Assembly (NCBI GenBank): GCA_050946275.1
Contig: JBMNUM010000012.1
Coordinates: 1 to 58,998, forward strand
Length of the DNA: 58,998 bases
Source: JBMNUM01 sp050946275
Lineage (GTDB): Bacteria > Actinomycetota > Coriobacteriia > Coriobacteriales > CADBOM01
Reading direction: 5' to 3'
This document shows, in pieces, positions 33,580 to 42,026 of the stretch. Position 1 is the stretch's first letter. Each line of letters opens with the position of its first letter. Below the pieces are notes generated by a model. It saw only the letters and a program-made list of their open reading frames with translations. It had not been told where the DNA came from and searched no databases. The position numbers were made by a program, and so were the translations under genes.

Positions 33580-34419
33580 TTGAACGCTGTTTGCGACATA
33601 TGCCCGCATGGGTGCTCGCTTGCACCCGGCGCCTTCGGGCTGTGCGGCGCGCGGCGCAATGACGGCGGATGCGTCGTCTCTGTCTCGCATGGCGCCGTCA
33701 CCAGCATCGCGCTCGATCCCATCGAGAAGAAACCGCTGGCGCGCTACCGCCCGGGCTCGTACGTGCTCTCGGTCGGGAGCTTCGGCTGCAACCTCTCCTG
33801 CCCGTTCTGCCAAAACCACGAGATAGCGACCGCGCGCGGGGAACGGGGACTGCGCATCTCCGACCGCATCGAGCCGGCGGAGCTGGCCGACCTCGCCGAC
33901 GAGCTGCGGGAACGCGGCAACATCGGTATCGCCTACACCTACAACGAGCCCTTCGTCGGCTGGGAGTTCCTGCGCGACACGATGCCGCTCGTACGCGAGC
34001 GCGGGCTCGCCAACGTCGTCGTGACGAACGGCTACATCAACGAGCAGCCGCTCCTCGAGCTGCTCCCCTTCATCGATGCGCTCAACATCGACCTCAAGGG
34101 CTTCTCGCAGCGCTTCTACGACATGGTGGGCGCCCCGCGCGGGCTCGAGACGGTCAAGCGGACCATCGAGCTCGCCAGTCGCAGTGCCCACGTGGAGGTG
34201 ACGACGCTCGTGATACCCGGCGAGAACGATTCGCCCGAGGAGATGGAAGCCGAGGCGGCCTGGCTGGCGAGCATCGACCCGGAGATCTGCCTGCACATCA
34301 CGCGATTCTTCCCCCGCCACCGGATGCTCGACAAGCCGCCGACCCCCATCGCCACGCTCGAGAAGCTGGCAAAGGTCGCGCGCGGTCACCTCCCCCACGT
34401 CGTCCTCGGCAACGTGTGA
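33580..34419 (+). CDS. amrS: AmmeMemoRadiSam radical SAM enzyme
   Basis: This 279-residue protein has the AmrS hallmarks: an N-terminal cysteine motif CDICPHGCSLAPGAFGLCGAR and the radical SAM cluster CNLSCPFC (CX3CX2C) near residue 74. YTYNEPFVGWEF, LNIDLKGFSQRFYDMV and the C-terminal HITRFFPRHRM follow. TTG at 33580 is chosen because GGAGG lies six bases upstream and the frame starts just before the cysteine motif. The gene is immediately downstream of the AmrB-AmrA fusion, separated by class C-like and class B elements. Confidence 0.92.
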   Translation: MNAVCDICPHGCSLAPGAFGLCGARRNDGGCVVSVSHGAVTSIALDPIEKKPLARYRPGSYVLSVGSFGCNLSCPFCQNHEIATARGERGLRISDRIEPAELADLADELRERGNIGIAYTYNEPFVGWEFLRDTMPLVRERGLANVVVTNGYINEQPLLELLPFIDALNIDLKGFSQRFYDMVGAPRGLETVKRTIELASRSAHVEVTTLVIPGENDSPEEMEAEAAWLASIDPEICLHITRFFPRHRMLDKPPTPIATLEKLAKVARGHLPHVVLGNV

Positions 34420-34452
34420 TCTGCCAAATAGCCCCGCTTTGCTTGGCAGGTT
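34420..34452. repeat. Class A palindrome between convergent stops
   Basis: TCTGCCAAATAGCCCCGC then TTTGCTTGGCAGGTTT fill the gap between the amrS and PiT stop codons. The changed arm bases (CTGCCAA/TTGGCAG) still pair. Confidence 0.65.
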
Positions 34453-35505
34453 TTACAGGAAGATCTCGAAGAGGAACACGAGGCCGAAGGCTATGATGCC
34501 GCAGCCTGGGAACGTGAATATCCAGGTCAGCACCATGTTCTTCGCCTTGCCCCATTTGACGGCAGAGAGGCGCTTGGCCGAGCCGACGCCCATGACGGCG
34601 GTCGTGTTCGCATGCGTCACCGAGATGGGCAGGCCGGTGATGGTCGAGACGAAGATCGAGATGGTCGAGGACAGCGTCGCGGCGAATCCCTGCCATCGCT
34701 CGAGCTTGACCATATCCATGCCGACGCTCTTGATGATGCGGCTACCGAAACACGCGGTGCCGATGGCCAGGGACGCACCGCTCAAGATCATGAGCCACAG
34801 CGGGAACGAGCTGAAATCGCCCGGGCTCCCACCCAGCGCGAAGACGATGCCGAGCAGGCAGATGGCCATGAACTTCTGGCCATCCTGCGACCCGTGCATG
34901 AACACGAGCGTTCCGGCCGTGACGATCTGCGCGACCCTGAACTTCCCCTGCACCTTCCGGTGGTCGAGATTGCGGCACAGCCGCCCGAGGATCTTCGTCG
35001 ACAGCCAGCCGAGCCCGAAGCCAAGGCCGAGCGACACGACGAGACCGTATATGACGCGCATCCACACGGCCCAGTTCACGCCGCCGAATCCCATCTGCAG
35101 CGCGACCGCGGCGCCGGTCAGGCCCGCAATCAAGGCGTGCGACTGGCTCGACGGAATCTTGAACGCCCAGGCGACGATGCTCCAGACGATGATGGCCACC
35201 ATCGCGGCCATGAGCGCCACGAGGGCCTGATGGTTGTCCCCTCCGAAATCCACCATATTCAGAATCGTCCCCGCGACGGCAGTCGAGAAGTACGACATGA
35301 TGATGATTCCGGCGAAATCGCAGACAACGGCCAAGATGATGGCCTTCTTGGGAGAGATGGAACGCGTCGCGATGGTGGTCGCGACGAGCGCCGCGCTGAC
35401 GGTGGCACCGTTGACCACGCACACGCCCATCGACATGATGATGATGACGATGAGGATAGGGTTCGAGACGATAGCGGGCAGAATGGCCGCAAGGCTCAAG
35501 TCCAC
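34453..35505 (-). CDS. PiT-family inorganic phosphate transporter
   Basis: This 350-residue permease couples phosphate entry to a cation gradient. The two inverted PiT signature repeats are visible: VVNGATVSAALVATTIATRS with PSSQSHALIAGLTGAA in the N half, and FMHGSQDGQKFMAICLLGI with GLPISVTHANTTAVMGVGSA in the C half. About ten membrane segments are predicted. The GTG start at 35505 has GGAGGTGA upstream. No phoU-like gene is adjacent. Confidence 0.92.
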   Translation of the reverse strand: MDLSLAAILPAIVSNPILIVIIIMSMGVCVVNGATVSAALVATTIATRSISPKKAIILAVVCDFAGIIIMSYFSTAVAGTILNMVDFGGDNHQALVALMAAMVAIIVWSIVAWAFKIPSSQSHALIAGLTGAAVALQMGFGGVNWAVWMRVIYGLVVSLGLGFGLGWLSTKILGRLCRNLDHRKVQGKFRVAQIVTAGTLVFMHGSQDGQKFMAICLLGIVFALGGSPGDFSSFPLWLMILSGASLAIGTACFGSRIIKSVGMDMVKLERWQGFAATLSSTISIFVSTITGLPISVTHANTTAVMGVGSAKRLSAVKWGKAKNMVLTWIFTFPGCGIIAFGLVFLFEIFL

Positions 35506-35806
35506 TTCCCCCAGTCACCTCCCCGTGACCATCTTCGTCTGCTTCCCCCAACAAGCGCAATCGAAGTTATTATAGCGAAAGCGGCGGCATGATGGCGTTC
35601 CGAGACAACGCATTTCGTTTGTCCCGTGTTAGCCCGCAAGGCGGGGAGACGCGCCGCCGACATTTGCCGTGAGGTTAAACGGCATCGGAGCCGGAGTTCA
35701 CTCGCCAAAAGCCGGCCGGCACATTCATAATGGGGAGAGCGATTCCGGAAGCGCGCCTCGCCTTGACGGCGCGGCGGACGACCCGCATGCAAGGAGACCG
35801 CAGCAT

Positions 35807-37114
35807 ATGATCCAGGGTATCTACATCAGGAATTTCCGCGCCTGGAGCAAGGGCGTGTTCAAGCTGTTCGGAGGCCACACCGTCTTCCTCGGCGACAATG
35901 ACACGGGCAAGACCTCCATCCTCGAGGCGCTCGACTACTTCTTCAACCACACGAAGATGGACAGCTCGTGCTACATCGACCCGCATGCCGACATCCACAT
36001 CGGCGTGCGCGTGAACGGGCAGGAGTTCCGGCGCATCTACGACGCGCGCACGCACGAGGCGCGGCTCGAGGAGCGCGAGGACGACCCGGTCGACTGGAAC
36101 ATCGTGAACTCGATGCGCTATGTGTATGTGCCGGCCTCGGGCAAATCGGCAGCGCGCATCGCCGCCGAGCTCGTCGCGGCACGCGCCGTCGAGCTCGCCG
36201 CGCAGGCAGACGTTGCCAGCGCGCTGCAGGAGGCATCGCTCGACGCGGCACGCGAGCTGCTCGGCGAGACGGCCGTCGCCGACGATGGCGGCGCGATCGC
36301 GCGCATCCTGCCGGCGCGGGCCATCGACATCGACCTCGGCCGCATCCAGCGGGCGTTCGCCGACACCGGCAAGTACAGCCAGTGGAACAAGCTGCTCGCG
36401 CGCATCCTCGAGACACGGCACGGCAACGTGATTCTGGGAATCGACGACATGGAGGAGACACTGCTCGTCAACGGGGACGCGTCCGACATCGTCGAGATCG
36501 AGAAGCGCGTGGGGCAGATGCTCATGACCACGCGGGCAAGCGAGCTCGTCACGACGGACAACGACACGGCGGTCTACACCGTGGGCGGGTCGCCCAGCCC
36601 GCGGATCGCCGAGATGATCGGCCAGGGCGCACCCGACGACGCGACGTTCGTCTTCGTCGAGGGGCAGTACGACCTCCCCTGGTTCCGCAAGGCACTCGAG
36701 CTGCTCGGCATCGCCGACACGCACCCGGTGCTGCCGGGCGGTGGCTCGAACGTCGACGTGCTGCTCACCGAGTTCCGCAAGCTCGGATTCAAGAGCGTGC
36801 TCATCCGTGACGGCGACATGTCGAGCAAGGACAACCCGCGCAACGGCATCTACTCGCTCAAACGCGACTGCATCGAGATGTACGCGCCCAAGCAGCTGCT
36901 GCTCGACTGCTTCGGGCGGACGGCGACGCGCACGAAGGACATGTTCTTCCGCGAGCTCGGGAGCGGTACGGAGACGTTTGCGCCCGAGGTGCGGCGGAAC
37001 AAGTCGCATTTCAGCCCCGACGACATCAAGGCGGTGCTCGCAGAGCGCATCGAGGGCTACCTCACCGCGGACAACCCGTTCGTGCAGGAGCTGCGAGAGA
37101 TCCTCTGCCCGTAG
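35807..37114 (+). CDS. OLD-like ATPase with Toprim domain
   Basis: This 435-residue protein has an N-terminal SMC/ABC-type Walker A in VFLGDNDTGKTSILEALDYF (residues 28-47). The C-terminal Toprim-like domain starts at FVFVEGQYDLPWFRKAL (about 283) and contains the acidic pair in LIRDGDMSS (about 337). A normal OLD ATPase signature and a clear LLxDEPE Walker B are not visible. The middle region (130-280) is alpha-helical and unassigned. It may be a compact, divergent OLD nuclease; OLD nucleases are often linked to phage defence. ATG at 35807 has AAGGAG ten bases upstream. Confidence 0.78.
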   Translation: MIQGIYIRNFRAWSKGVFKLFGGHTVFLGDNDTGKTSILEALDYFFNHTKMDSSCYIDPHADIHIGVRVNGQEFRRIYDARTHEARLEEREDDPVDWNIVNSMRYVYVPASGKSAARIAAELVAARAVELAAQADVASALQEASLDAARELLGETAVADDGGAIARILPARAIDIDLGRIQRAFADTGKYSQWNKLLARILETRHGNVILGIDDMEETLLVNGDASDIVEIEKRVGQMLMTTRASELVTTDNDTAVYTVGGSPSPRIAEMIGQGAPDDATFVFVEGQYDLPWFRKALELLGIADTHPVLPGGGSNVDVLLTEFRKLGFKSVLIRDGDMSSKDNPRNGIYSLKRDCIEMYAPKQLLLDCFGRTATRTKDMFFRELGSGTETFAPEVRRNKSHFSPDDIKAVLAERIEGYLTADNPFVQELREILCP

Positions 37115-37361
37115 GGGCAGGGGCGCGCTGCAGGGGTGAGGGCGTGTCACCGGCACAGCGGCGCGCTGGGACGAGGGCGTGCCGTCCGGACCCGTCCGGC
37201 CAGGAGCGACGGGCACGCGCATAGCATCCCCTCGCAAACGTAAGACTAACCGTTCGCGAGTTGTGGATAATTTGTAAAAAATTTCTCTTGTCAGGTGCCA
37301 AGGCGACCCTTAGAATGTTGACAAACATAAAGCGGGTGCCGACCCGCTCAACTTGCGAAAA

Positions 37362-37395
37362 AGCGGCTGGAAGTAACCGACCAGCCGCTTTTTTA
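37362..37395. terminator. Bidirectional Rho-independent terminator
   Basis: AAAAGCGGCTGG, a loop, CCAGCCGC then TTTTTTATTG on the plus strand. The minus strand equally gives GCGGCTGG...CCAGCCGCTTTTTCGC. It suits the convergent OLD-like and recR transcription units, placing array 2 in the recR 3' UTR. Confidence 0.85.
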
Positions 37396-37456
37396 TTGTC
37401 TTCGTCGCGCTTGACCCCTCCTCGCCGTCCCATGAAGGTCCGCGAGCTGGCCGTGA

Positions 37457-37600
37457 TGCGGGTTTGCTGATTGCTGTTGCCGCATGGGTGGTCAGCAAAC
37501 CCCACATGACTGCTCCAAATGCGGGCTTGCTGATTGGTGGAGCCGAATGCGCGGTCAGCAAACCCCACACGGAGGGGTGAAATGCGGGTTTGCTGATTGC
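37457..37600. repeat. 63-bp alternating inverted-repeat array 2
   Basis: Two complete units start at 37457 and 37520, with a terminal half-unit at 37583. They use the same 18+15+18+12 layout and the same two 18-mers as array 1, with different 15-mers and 12-mers. It has the same orientation and the same truncated right end as array 1. Confidence 0.92.
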
Positions 37601-37657
37601 GGTAGCACCTTTCCCGCCTGCTGTCGCCTGCGCAAGCTCCGTCGCAGACGGCCAAGC

Positions 37658-38254
37658 CTAGAGCTCGCGCCTGGCCTCGATTGCGCGGCCGAGGGTTATC
37701 TCGTCGGCGTACTCGAGGTCGCCTCCCACGGGAAGGCCGCTGGCGAGACGGGTCACGCGGACCTCGAGCGGCTTGATCAGCTTCGCGAGATACGTGGCGG
37801 TGAGCTCGCCCTCGACATTGGGGTTCGTCGCCAGGATGACCTCCTCCACCGGCTCGGACGCGAGACGCGCGAGCAGGTCGGCGATGGCAAGGTCGTCGGG
37901 AGCGATGCCGTCCATGGGCGAGATGGCTCCCCCGAGCACGTGGTAGAGCCCGCTGAACTCGTGCGTGCGCTCGATCGCGGTGATGTCTCGGGGCTCGCAC
38001 ACGACGCAGATCTTCGTGACGTCGCGGTCGGCGCCCTCGCAGATCTCGCAGAACTCATGCTCGGCGTAGTTGTGGCAGCGCGGGCAGAAGTGCACGGTCT
38101 TCTTCACGTCGATGATCGCCTGCGCCAAAGACGAGGCGCTCTCCTCATCCTCGTTGAGCAGCCAGTACACGATGCGCTGCGCGGACTTCGAGCCGATGCC
38201 GGGCAAGCGCTCGAACTCGTCGAGCAGGTGGCGGATGGCGGCTGATCGCTGCAT
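37658..38254 (-). CDS. recR: Recombination mediator RecR
   Basis: This 198-residue protein works with RecF/RecO to load RecA at gaps. The helix-hairpin-helix region is FERLPGIGSKSAQRIVYWLL near residue 15. The zinc finger is CPRCHNYAEHEFCEIC, and the Toprim motif includes VCVVCEPRDITAIERT with a C-terminal LASGLPVGGDLEYADEITLG. It is the last gene of the dnaX-ybaB-recR series, nine bases after ybaB. Length and motifs are complete. Confidence 0.97.
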   Translation of the reverse strand: MQRSAAIRHLLDEFERLPGIGSKSAQRIVYWLLNEDEESASSLAQAIIDVKKTVHFCPRCHNYAEHEFCEICEGADRDVTKICVVCEPRDITAIERTHEFSGLYHVLGGAISPMDGIAPDDLAIADLLARLASEPVEEVILATNPNVEGELTATYLAKLIKPLEVRVTRLASGLPVGGDLEYADEITLGRAIEARREL

Positions 38255-38263
38255 GAACGTCTC

Positions 38264-38578
38264 CTACATCAGGCCGGGGATGTTCAATCCGCCGGTGATG
38301 GAGTTCATCGCGGTGGACATCTCGGTCGCCGCCGCGTCCATGGCCTCGTTCACCGCGGCGATGACGATGTCCTCGAGCATCTCGACATCCTCGGGGTCGA
38401 CGGCCTCGGGGTCGATCTTCAGGCTGACGAGGCGCATGCTACCCTTCACCGTCGCCTCGACGGCACCGCCGCCGGCCGTCGCGGTGAACTCGCGCTCCTC
38501 GAGCTCGGCCTGGGTGCGCTCCATCTCCGCCTGCATCTTGCGGGCTTCCTTCATCATGCGGTTCATATCCATTGCCAT
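38264..38578 (-). CDS. YbaB/EbfC nucleoid-associated protein
   Basis: This 104-residue DNA-binding protein forms small dimers. The typical start MDMNRMMKEARKMQAEMERT and the helix-strand core (EFTATAGGGAVEATVKGSMR...IDPEAVDPEDVEMLEDIVIA) are present, ending in MNSITGGLNIPGLM. Its place between dnaX and recR is conserved in many bacteria. Confidence 0.94.
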   Translation of the reverse strand: MAMDMNRMMKEARKMQAEMERTQAELEEREFTATAGGGAVEATVKGSMRLVSLKIDPEAVDPEDVEMLEDIVIAAVNEAMDAAATEMSTAMNSITGGLNIPGLM

Positions 38579-38599
38579 GGGAGAATCCTCTCGTCAGTT

Positions 38600-40666
38600 C
38601 TAATCGTTGATATCAGTGAATTTGATGGCATCGCCGAACACGTCGAGGAACATCATGGCTTCCTCGTCGGATGGCGCCGCTTGCTGCTGGGGCGCAGCCT
38701 GCGGTTGCGGTGCCGGCGCGGGTGCCGGCTGCGGCTCGGGCTGGAAAGCGGGCTCGGGCTCGAAAGCCGGAGTCGCATCGAACACCTCGATGGGCGTCGG
38801 CCCGAAGACCGGCTCCGGCTGCATGGGAGGCTCCGGCATGGGAGCCGGCGCGGACTGGGCCTCGAACACGGGAGCCGCAGCTTGTTGGGGCACAGGCTCA
38901 ACCGCCGGCGCAGGTGCCGGCGCAGGCTGCGGTTCGAATACGGGCGCGGGGGCGGGAGCCGGCGCGGGCTGAGGCTGCGGCACAGGTGCCGGAGCCGGCG
39001 CAGGCGACTGCGCGGGAGCGCCGAGCGAATACTCGAGGCCGAGCTTGCCGCCAAACGACTTGGCGAGGGCATCGAGGATGTCCGCCTTCAGCTCGGGATC
39101 GGTGAGCGCTCCAAGCGCGAAACCCGCATCCGCGGGCAGCTCGACGACGATCTTCGATTCGCGCAAGTCGGCATGCGGGCGTGCTCCGCCCAGCAGGCTC
39201 GGGAGCATCGGATGCCCCTTTGCCGCCATGGAGATGGCGGCATCCCACATGCGTCGGAGCGATGACGGGTCGCGCATGAACGCCGCAACGTCGCCCTCCG
39301 AGGGCGCCGCGTTCGGAGCGGCGGCCGGCTGCGCTGCAACCGGAGCGGCAGGCGCCGCCACACCGGGTGCGTCCATCGGAGCGGGCGCGTCCACCGGAGC
39401 CGGCACAGGAGCCACAGGCTGCGGCTCGGCCGGCGCGGGCGCAGGCATGGGCGCAACTGCGGGCTGCACCTCGACGGGAGCGGCGGCCTGCACCGCACCC
39501 GGAGCCGCAACCGGCATCGCGCCCGACTCGAGCGCCGCGATGCGAGCCGCGAGCGACTCGAGGGTCAGGTCGGCAACGGGATGGGCCATCCTCGTCAACG
39601 CTATCTCGAGCGACAGACGCGCATCGGCGGTCGAGCGCAACTCGGTCGAGAGGTCGCCCAGCACGATGAGCATCGAGGCCAGACGATCCGGGCTCCCGAA
39701 GAGGGCGGCCTGACGGCGGAGCTCCTCGAAGCCATCGGGCGTGACACCGGCGAACGCCGTATGATCGCGCGCCGCCAGAGCGACATAGAGGTTGCGCACG
39801 TGCGCCGTGAGGCTCTGGGCAACCTGCGCCACGTCGATGCCCGACCGCGCGAAGTTGCTCACCCAATCGAAGCACCCGGCCACGTCGCGCGCCGCGATGC
39901 GCTCGACGATCTGCGTCATCTCCATCGCATCCAGCTCGCCGAACATGTTCTCGGCGGCGGCGTACGTCACATTCCCGTTGCCGAAGACGGCGACCTGCTC
40001 GAGCCCCGTGATCGCATCGCGCATGCCTCCGTTGGCCTGTTCGGCGATGAGGCTGATCGCGCCCGGCTCGTACGTGAAGCCCTCCCCCTCGCAGATCTGC
40101 ACGAGGCACTCGGCGATCTGCTCGTTGGCGAGCTTGTGGAAATCGAAGCGCTGGCAGCGCGAGATGATGGTCGCGGGCACCTTCTGCGGATCGGTCGTGC
40201 ACAGCACGAACACGACGTGCCCCGGAGGCTCCTCGAGCGTCTTGAGCAGCGCGTTGAACGCCGCCGTCGACAGCATGTGGACCTCGTCGATGATGTAGAC
40301 CTTGAAACGCCCGCGCGTCGGCGAGAACGCCACGCGTCCGATGATCTCCTCGCGGACATTGTCCACGCCCGTGCGCGACGCGGCGTCGAGCTCGTACACG
40401 TCGGGATGCGTGCCCTGCGCGATGGCGGTGCAGTTCTCGCACGTGCCATCGGGATTGGCCGTGGGCGCCTGGTCGCACAGCAGCGCCTTGGCGAGCAGGC
40501 GCGCCGTCGTCGTCTTGCCCGTGCCTCGCGGCCCGCAGAACAGGTACGCGTGCGACACGCGGTCGTTCGCCAGCGCGTTGCGCAGCGTCTGCTCGATGTG
40601 CTCCTGGCCCACGACGTCCGCGAACGTCTGCGGACGGTACTTGCGATAGAGGGATTGGTTGGCCAT
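38600..40666 (-). CDS. dnaX: DNA polymerase III subunits gamma/tau
   Basis: This 688-residue clamp-loader ATPase begins MANQSLYRKYRPQTFADVVG. Walker A is FCGPRGTGKTTTARLLAKAL near residue 44, the zinc module cysteines are in the ALLCDQ...CENC region, Walker B is VYIIDEVHML, and sensor 1 is FVLCTTDPQK. After the clamp-loader core (about residue 370) comes a long Pro/Ala-rich tail with small conserved islands and an acidic end (FLDVFGDAIKFTDIND). No slippery A-rich heptamer was noticed, so a separate gamma form is not predicted. Confidence 0.97.
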   Translation of the reverse strand: MANQSLYRKYRPQTFADVVGQEHIEQTLRNALANDRVSHAYLFCGPRGTGKTTTARLLAKALLCDQAPTANPDGTCENCTAIAQGTHPDVYELDAASRTGVDNVREEIIGRVAFSPTRGRFKVYIIDEVHMLSTAAFNALLKTLEEPPGHVVFVLCTTDPQKVPATIISRCQRFDFHKLANEQIAECLVQICEGEGFTYEPGAISLIAEQANGGMRDAITGLEQVAVFGNGNVTYAAAENMFGELDAMEMTQIVERIAARDVAGCFDWVSNFARSGIDVAQVAQSLTAHVRNLYVALAARDHTAFAGVTPDGFEELRRQAALFGSPDRLASMLIVLGDLSTELRSTADARLSLEIALTRMAHPVADLTLESLAARIAALESGAMPVAAPGAVQAAAPVEVQPAVAPMPAPAPAEPQPVAPVPAPVDAPAPMDAPGVAAPAAPVAAQPAAAPNAAPSEGDVAAFMRDPSSLRRMWDAAISMAAKGHPMLPSLLGGARPHADLRESKIVVELPADAGFALGALTDPELKADILDALAKSFGGKLGLEYSLGAPAQSPAPAPAPVPQPQPAPAPAPAPVFEPQPAPAPAPAVEPVPQQAAAPVFEAQSAPAPMPEPPMQPEPVFGPTPIEVFDATPAFEPEPAFQPEPQPAPAPAPQPQAAPQQQAAPSDEEAMMFLDVFGDAIKFTDIND

Positions 40667-40680
40667 GCGGGGCCGCCTCT

Positions 40681-41499
40681 CTATTTCAGATGCTTGCCGT
40701 TATACTGCTCGCCGGCCGGCTGTCGCTCCGGAGCCTCGGACACAGCCTCCGCCGCTGCGCGCGCCTCGTCCGCAGCCTCCGCAGCCCGCGCGTTCGCCGC
40801 AACCTCGGGCGCCTCCGCATCCTGCGAATCGGCCACAGCCTCAGCTGCCTTCTCGACCGGCTTCTTCTTCCCGAACTTGGCCTTCAGCGCGCCGCCAACC
40901 GCCGGGATGAACGAGATGACGACGATCGCGATGATGACCAGCTCGAAATTATCCTGCACAAACGGTATACCACCGAAGAAGTAGCCGAGCAAAACGAAAA
41001 TCGTTACCCACAGCACGCCGCCCGTGATGTTGAAGAACGTGAAGCGCGGGAACGACATGCGGCCCACGCCCGCCACGAAGGGCGCGATGGTGCGGATGAT
41101 CGGGAAGAAGCGCGTCACCACGATGGCGAGCAGGCCGTACTTGTCGAAGAACCGCTGCGTCTCCTCGAGTCGCTCGGGCGAGAGGGCCTTGACCCTGCCG
41201 GAGTCGACGATCACCTTGCCCAGGCCGCGCCCGATCCAGTAGTTGGACGTGTTTCCCAGGATGGCCGCTATGTACATGATGATCAGCAGCGCGAAGATGT
41301 TGAGCCCGCCGCCGTCGGCCGCGAAGATGCCGGCCGTGAAGAGCAGCGAGTCGCCCGGCAAGAACGGCGTGACGACGAGGCCGGTCTCGAGGAAGATGAT
41401 GGCGAAGAGCGGCGTGTAGACCCAGATCGGACCGAGGGTCACGATCCAGTCGGCGATGAACGCCCGAGGGTCTTGCAGCAGGTTGATCAGAAACTCCAT
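40681..41499 (-). CDS. DedA-family membrane protein
   Basis: This 272-residue DedA/SNARE-associated-fold protein is thought to act in membrane lipid flipping or homeostasis. Family landmarks are FLETGLVVTPFLPGDSLLF, GNTSNYWIGRGLGK and FIPIIRT-like FFPIIRTIAPFVAGVGRMSF, with about five hydrophobic segments. A charged, Ala-rich tail of about 60 residues (KKPVEKAAEAVADSQDAEAP...) is unusual for the family and may be cytoplasmic. It lies between dnaX and the SRP RNA gene. Confidence 0.92.
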   Translation of the reverse strand: MEFLINLLQDPRAFIADWIVTLGPIWVYTPLFAIIFLETGLVVTPFLPGDSLLFTAGIFAADGGGLNIFALLIIMYIAAILGNTSNYWIGRGLGKVIVDSGRVKALSPERLEETQRFFDKYGLLAIVVTRFFPIIRTIAPFVAGVGRMSFPRFTFFNITGGVLWVTIFVLLGYFFGGIPFVQDNFELVIIAIVVISFIPAVGGALKAKFGKKKPVEKAAEAVADSQDAEAPEVAANARAAEAADEARAAAEAVSEAPERQPAGEQYNGKHLK

Positions 41500-41520
41500 G
41501 AACGCTCTTTCATCTCTCCC

Positions 41521-41637
41521 AAAATAAAAAGTGTGTCGAGCAGACCCGGACGCTCATCAGCGGCCACTTATGGCTGCTTCCTCCCGGACCTGACCAGGTT
41601 CGCGGCATAATGCCGTCCGAGCCCGCTCGACACACTC
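41521..41637 (-). ncRNA. ffs: Signal recognition particle RNA (small bacterial type) with terminator
   Basis: The minus strand has the SRP domain IV signature: GGTCAGGTCCGGGAGGAAGC followed by AGCCATAAG. Outer stems are GTGTGTCGAGC and GCTCGACACAC (41531-41636), giving about 106 nt. TTTTTATTTT follows the 3' stem as terminator. Confidence 0.95.
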
Positions 41638-41645
41638 CCTATATT

Positions 41646-41933
41646 CTAGTTGTCAAAGGGAAGCTCGAAAAGCTTCTCGTTGCTCTCCATGTCGGTGAGC
41701 TCGACCATGCCGGTGAGCACATCCACGTACTGGTAGGACTGGCGGGTGACGCGCCCGCACTTGCCATGGACCTCGACGATGAAAAGCGAGGGGTGCACCT
41801 GCGTGAGGATGCCCTCGCAATCGATGATCTTCGAGCGGCCCATGTTGGCCCTGACCCTCAGGCGCTGGCCCTCGTACGATGCGATCGTCGAGTGAATCGT
41901 GTCGACCAGCGCTGCCTGCTGTTCAATTTCCAT
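41646..41933 (-). CDS. Veg family protein
   Basis: This 95-residue protein is related to Bacillus Veg. It carries the GQRLRVRANMGRSKIIDCEG and ILTQVHPSLFIVEVHG...SYQYVDVLTGMVEL segments of the Veg beta-barrel family. Veg is linked to biofilm matrix control in Bacillus and is typically next to rsmA, as here. ATG at 41933 follows GGAGGTTTCT; the upstream in-frame ATG at 41945 lacks an RBS. Confidence 0.88.
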   Translation of the reverse strand: MEIEQQAALVDTIHSTIASYEGQRLRVRANMGRSKIIDCEGILTQVHPSLFIVEVHGKCGRVTRQSYQYVDVLTGMVELTDMESNEKLFELPFDN

Positions 41934-42026
41934 AGAAACCTCCAAGTTAATGAAGCAAGTATAGCAAGCTGGAGTGGCATAGTTAACCCCCGCGCCCGCC
42001 GATGGTCGCCGTGCGTCAAATGCGGG

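Larger units (their letters stand above)
37115..37657. other. Convergent intergenic region holding array 2
   Basis: From left to right: a TCGCAAACG/CGTTCGCGA-like imperfect repeat near 37232, TTGACA near 37318, a GCGGGT/ACCCGC hairpin, a bidirectional terminator and the 63-bp array. No protein-coding gene is convincing. A short RNA between 37240 and 37395 is conceivable. Confidence 0.5.

Noticed and set aside
37232..37361. Possible small RNA between the OLD-like gene and the terminator
   Set aside because: There is a hairpin, a TTGACA-like site and a terminator, but no recognisable RNA family and no clear -10. Not strong enough to call.
37062..38000. Minus-strand ORF across array 2 and recR
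   Set aside because: It is Arg/His-rich, antiparallel to the end of the OLD-like gene, out of frame with recR, and crosses a terminator.
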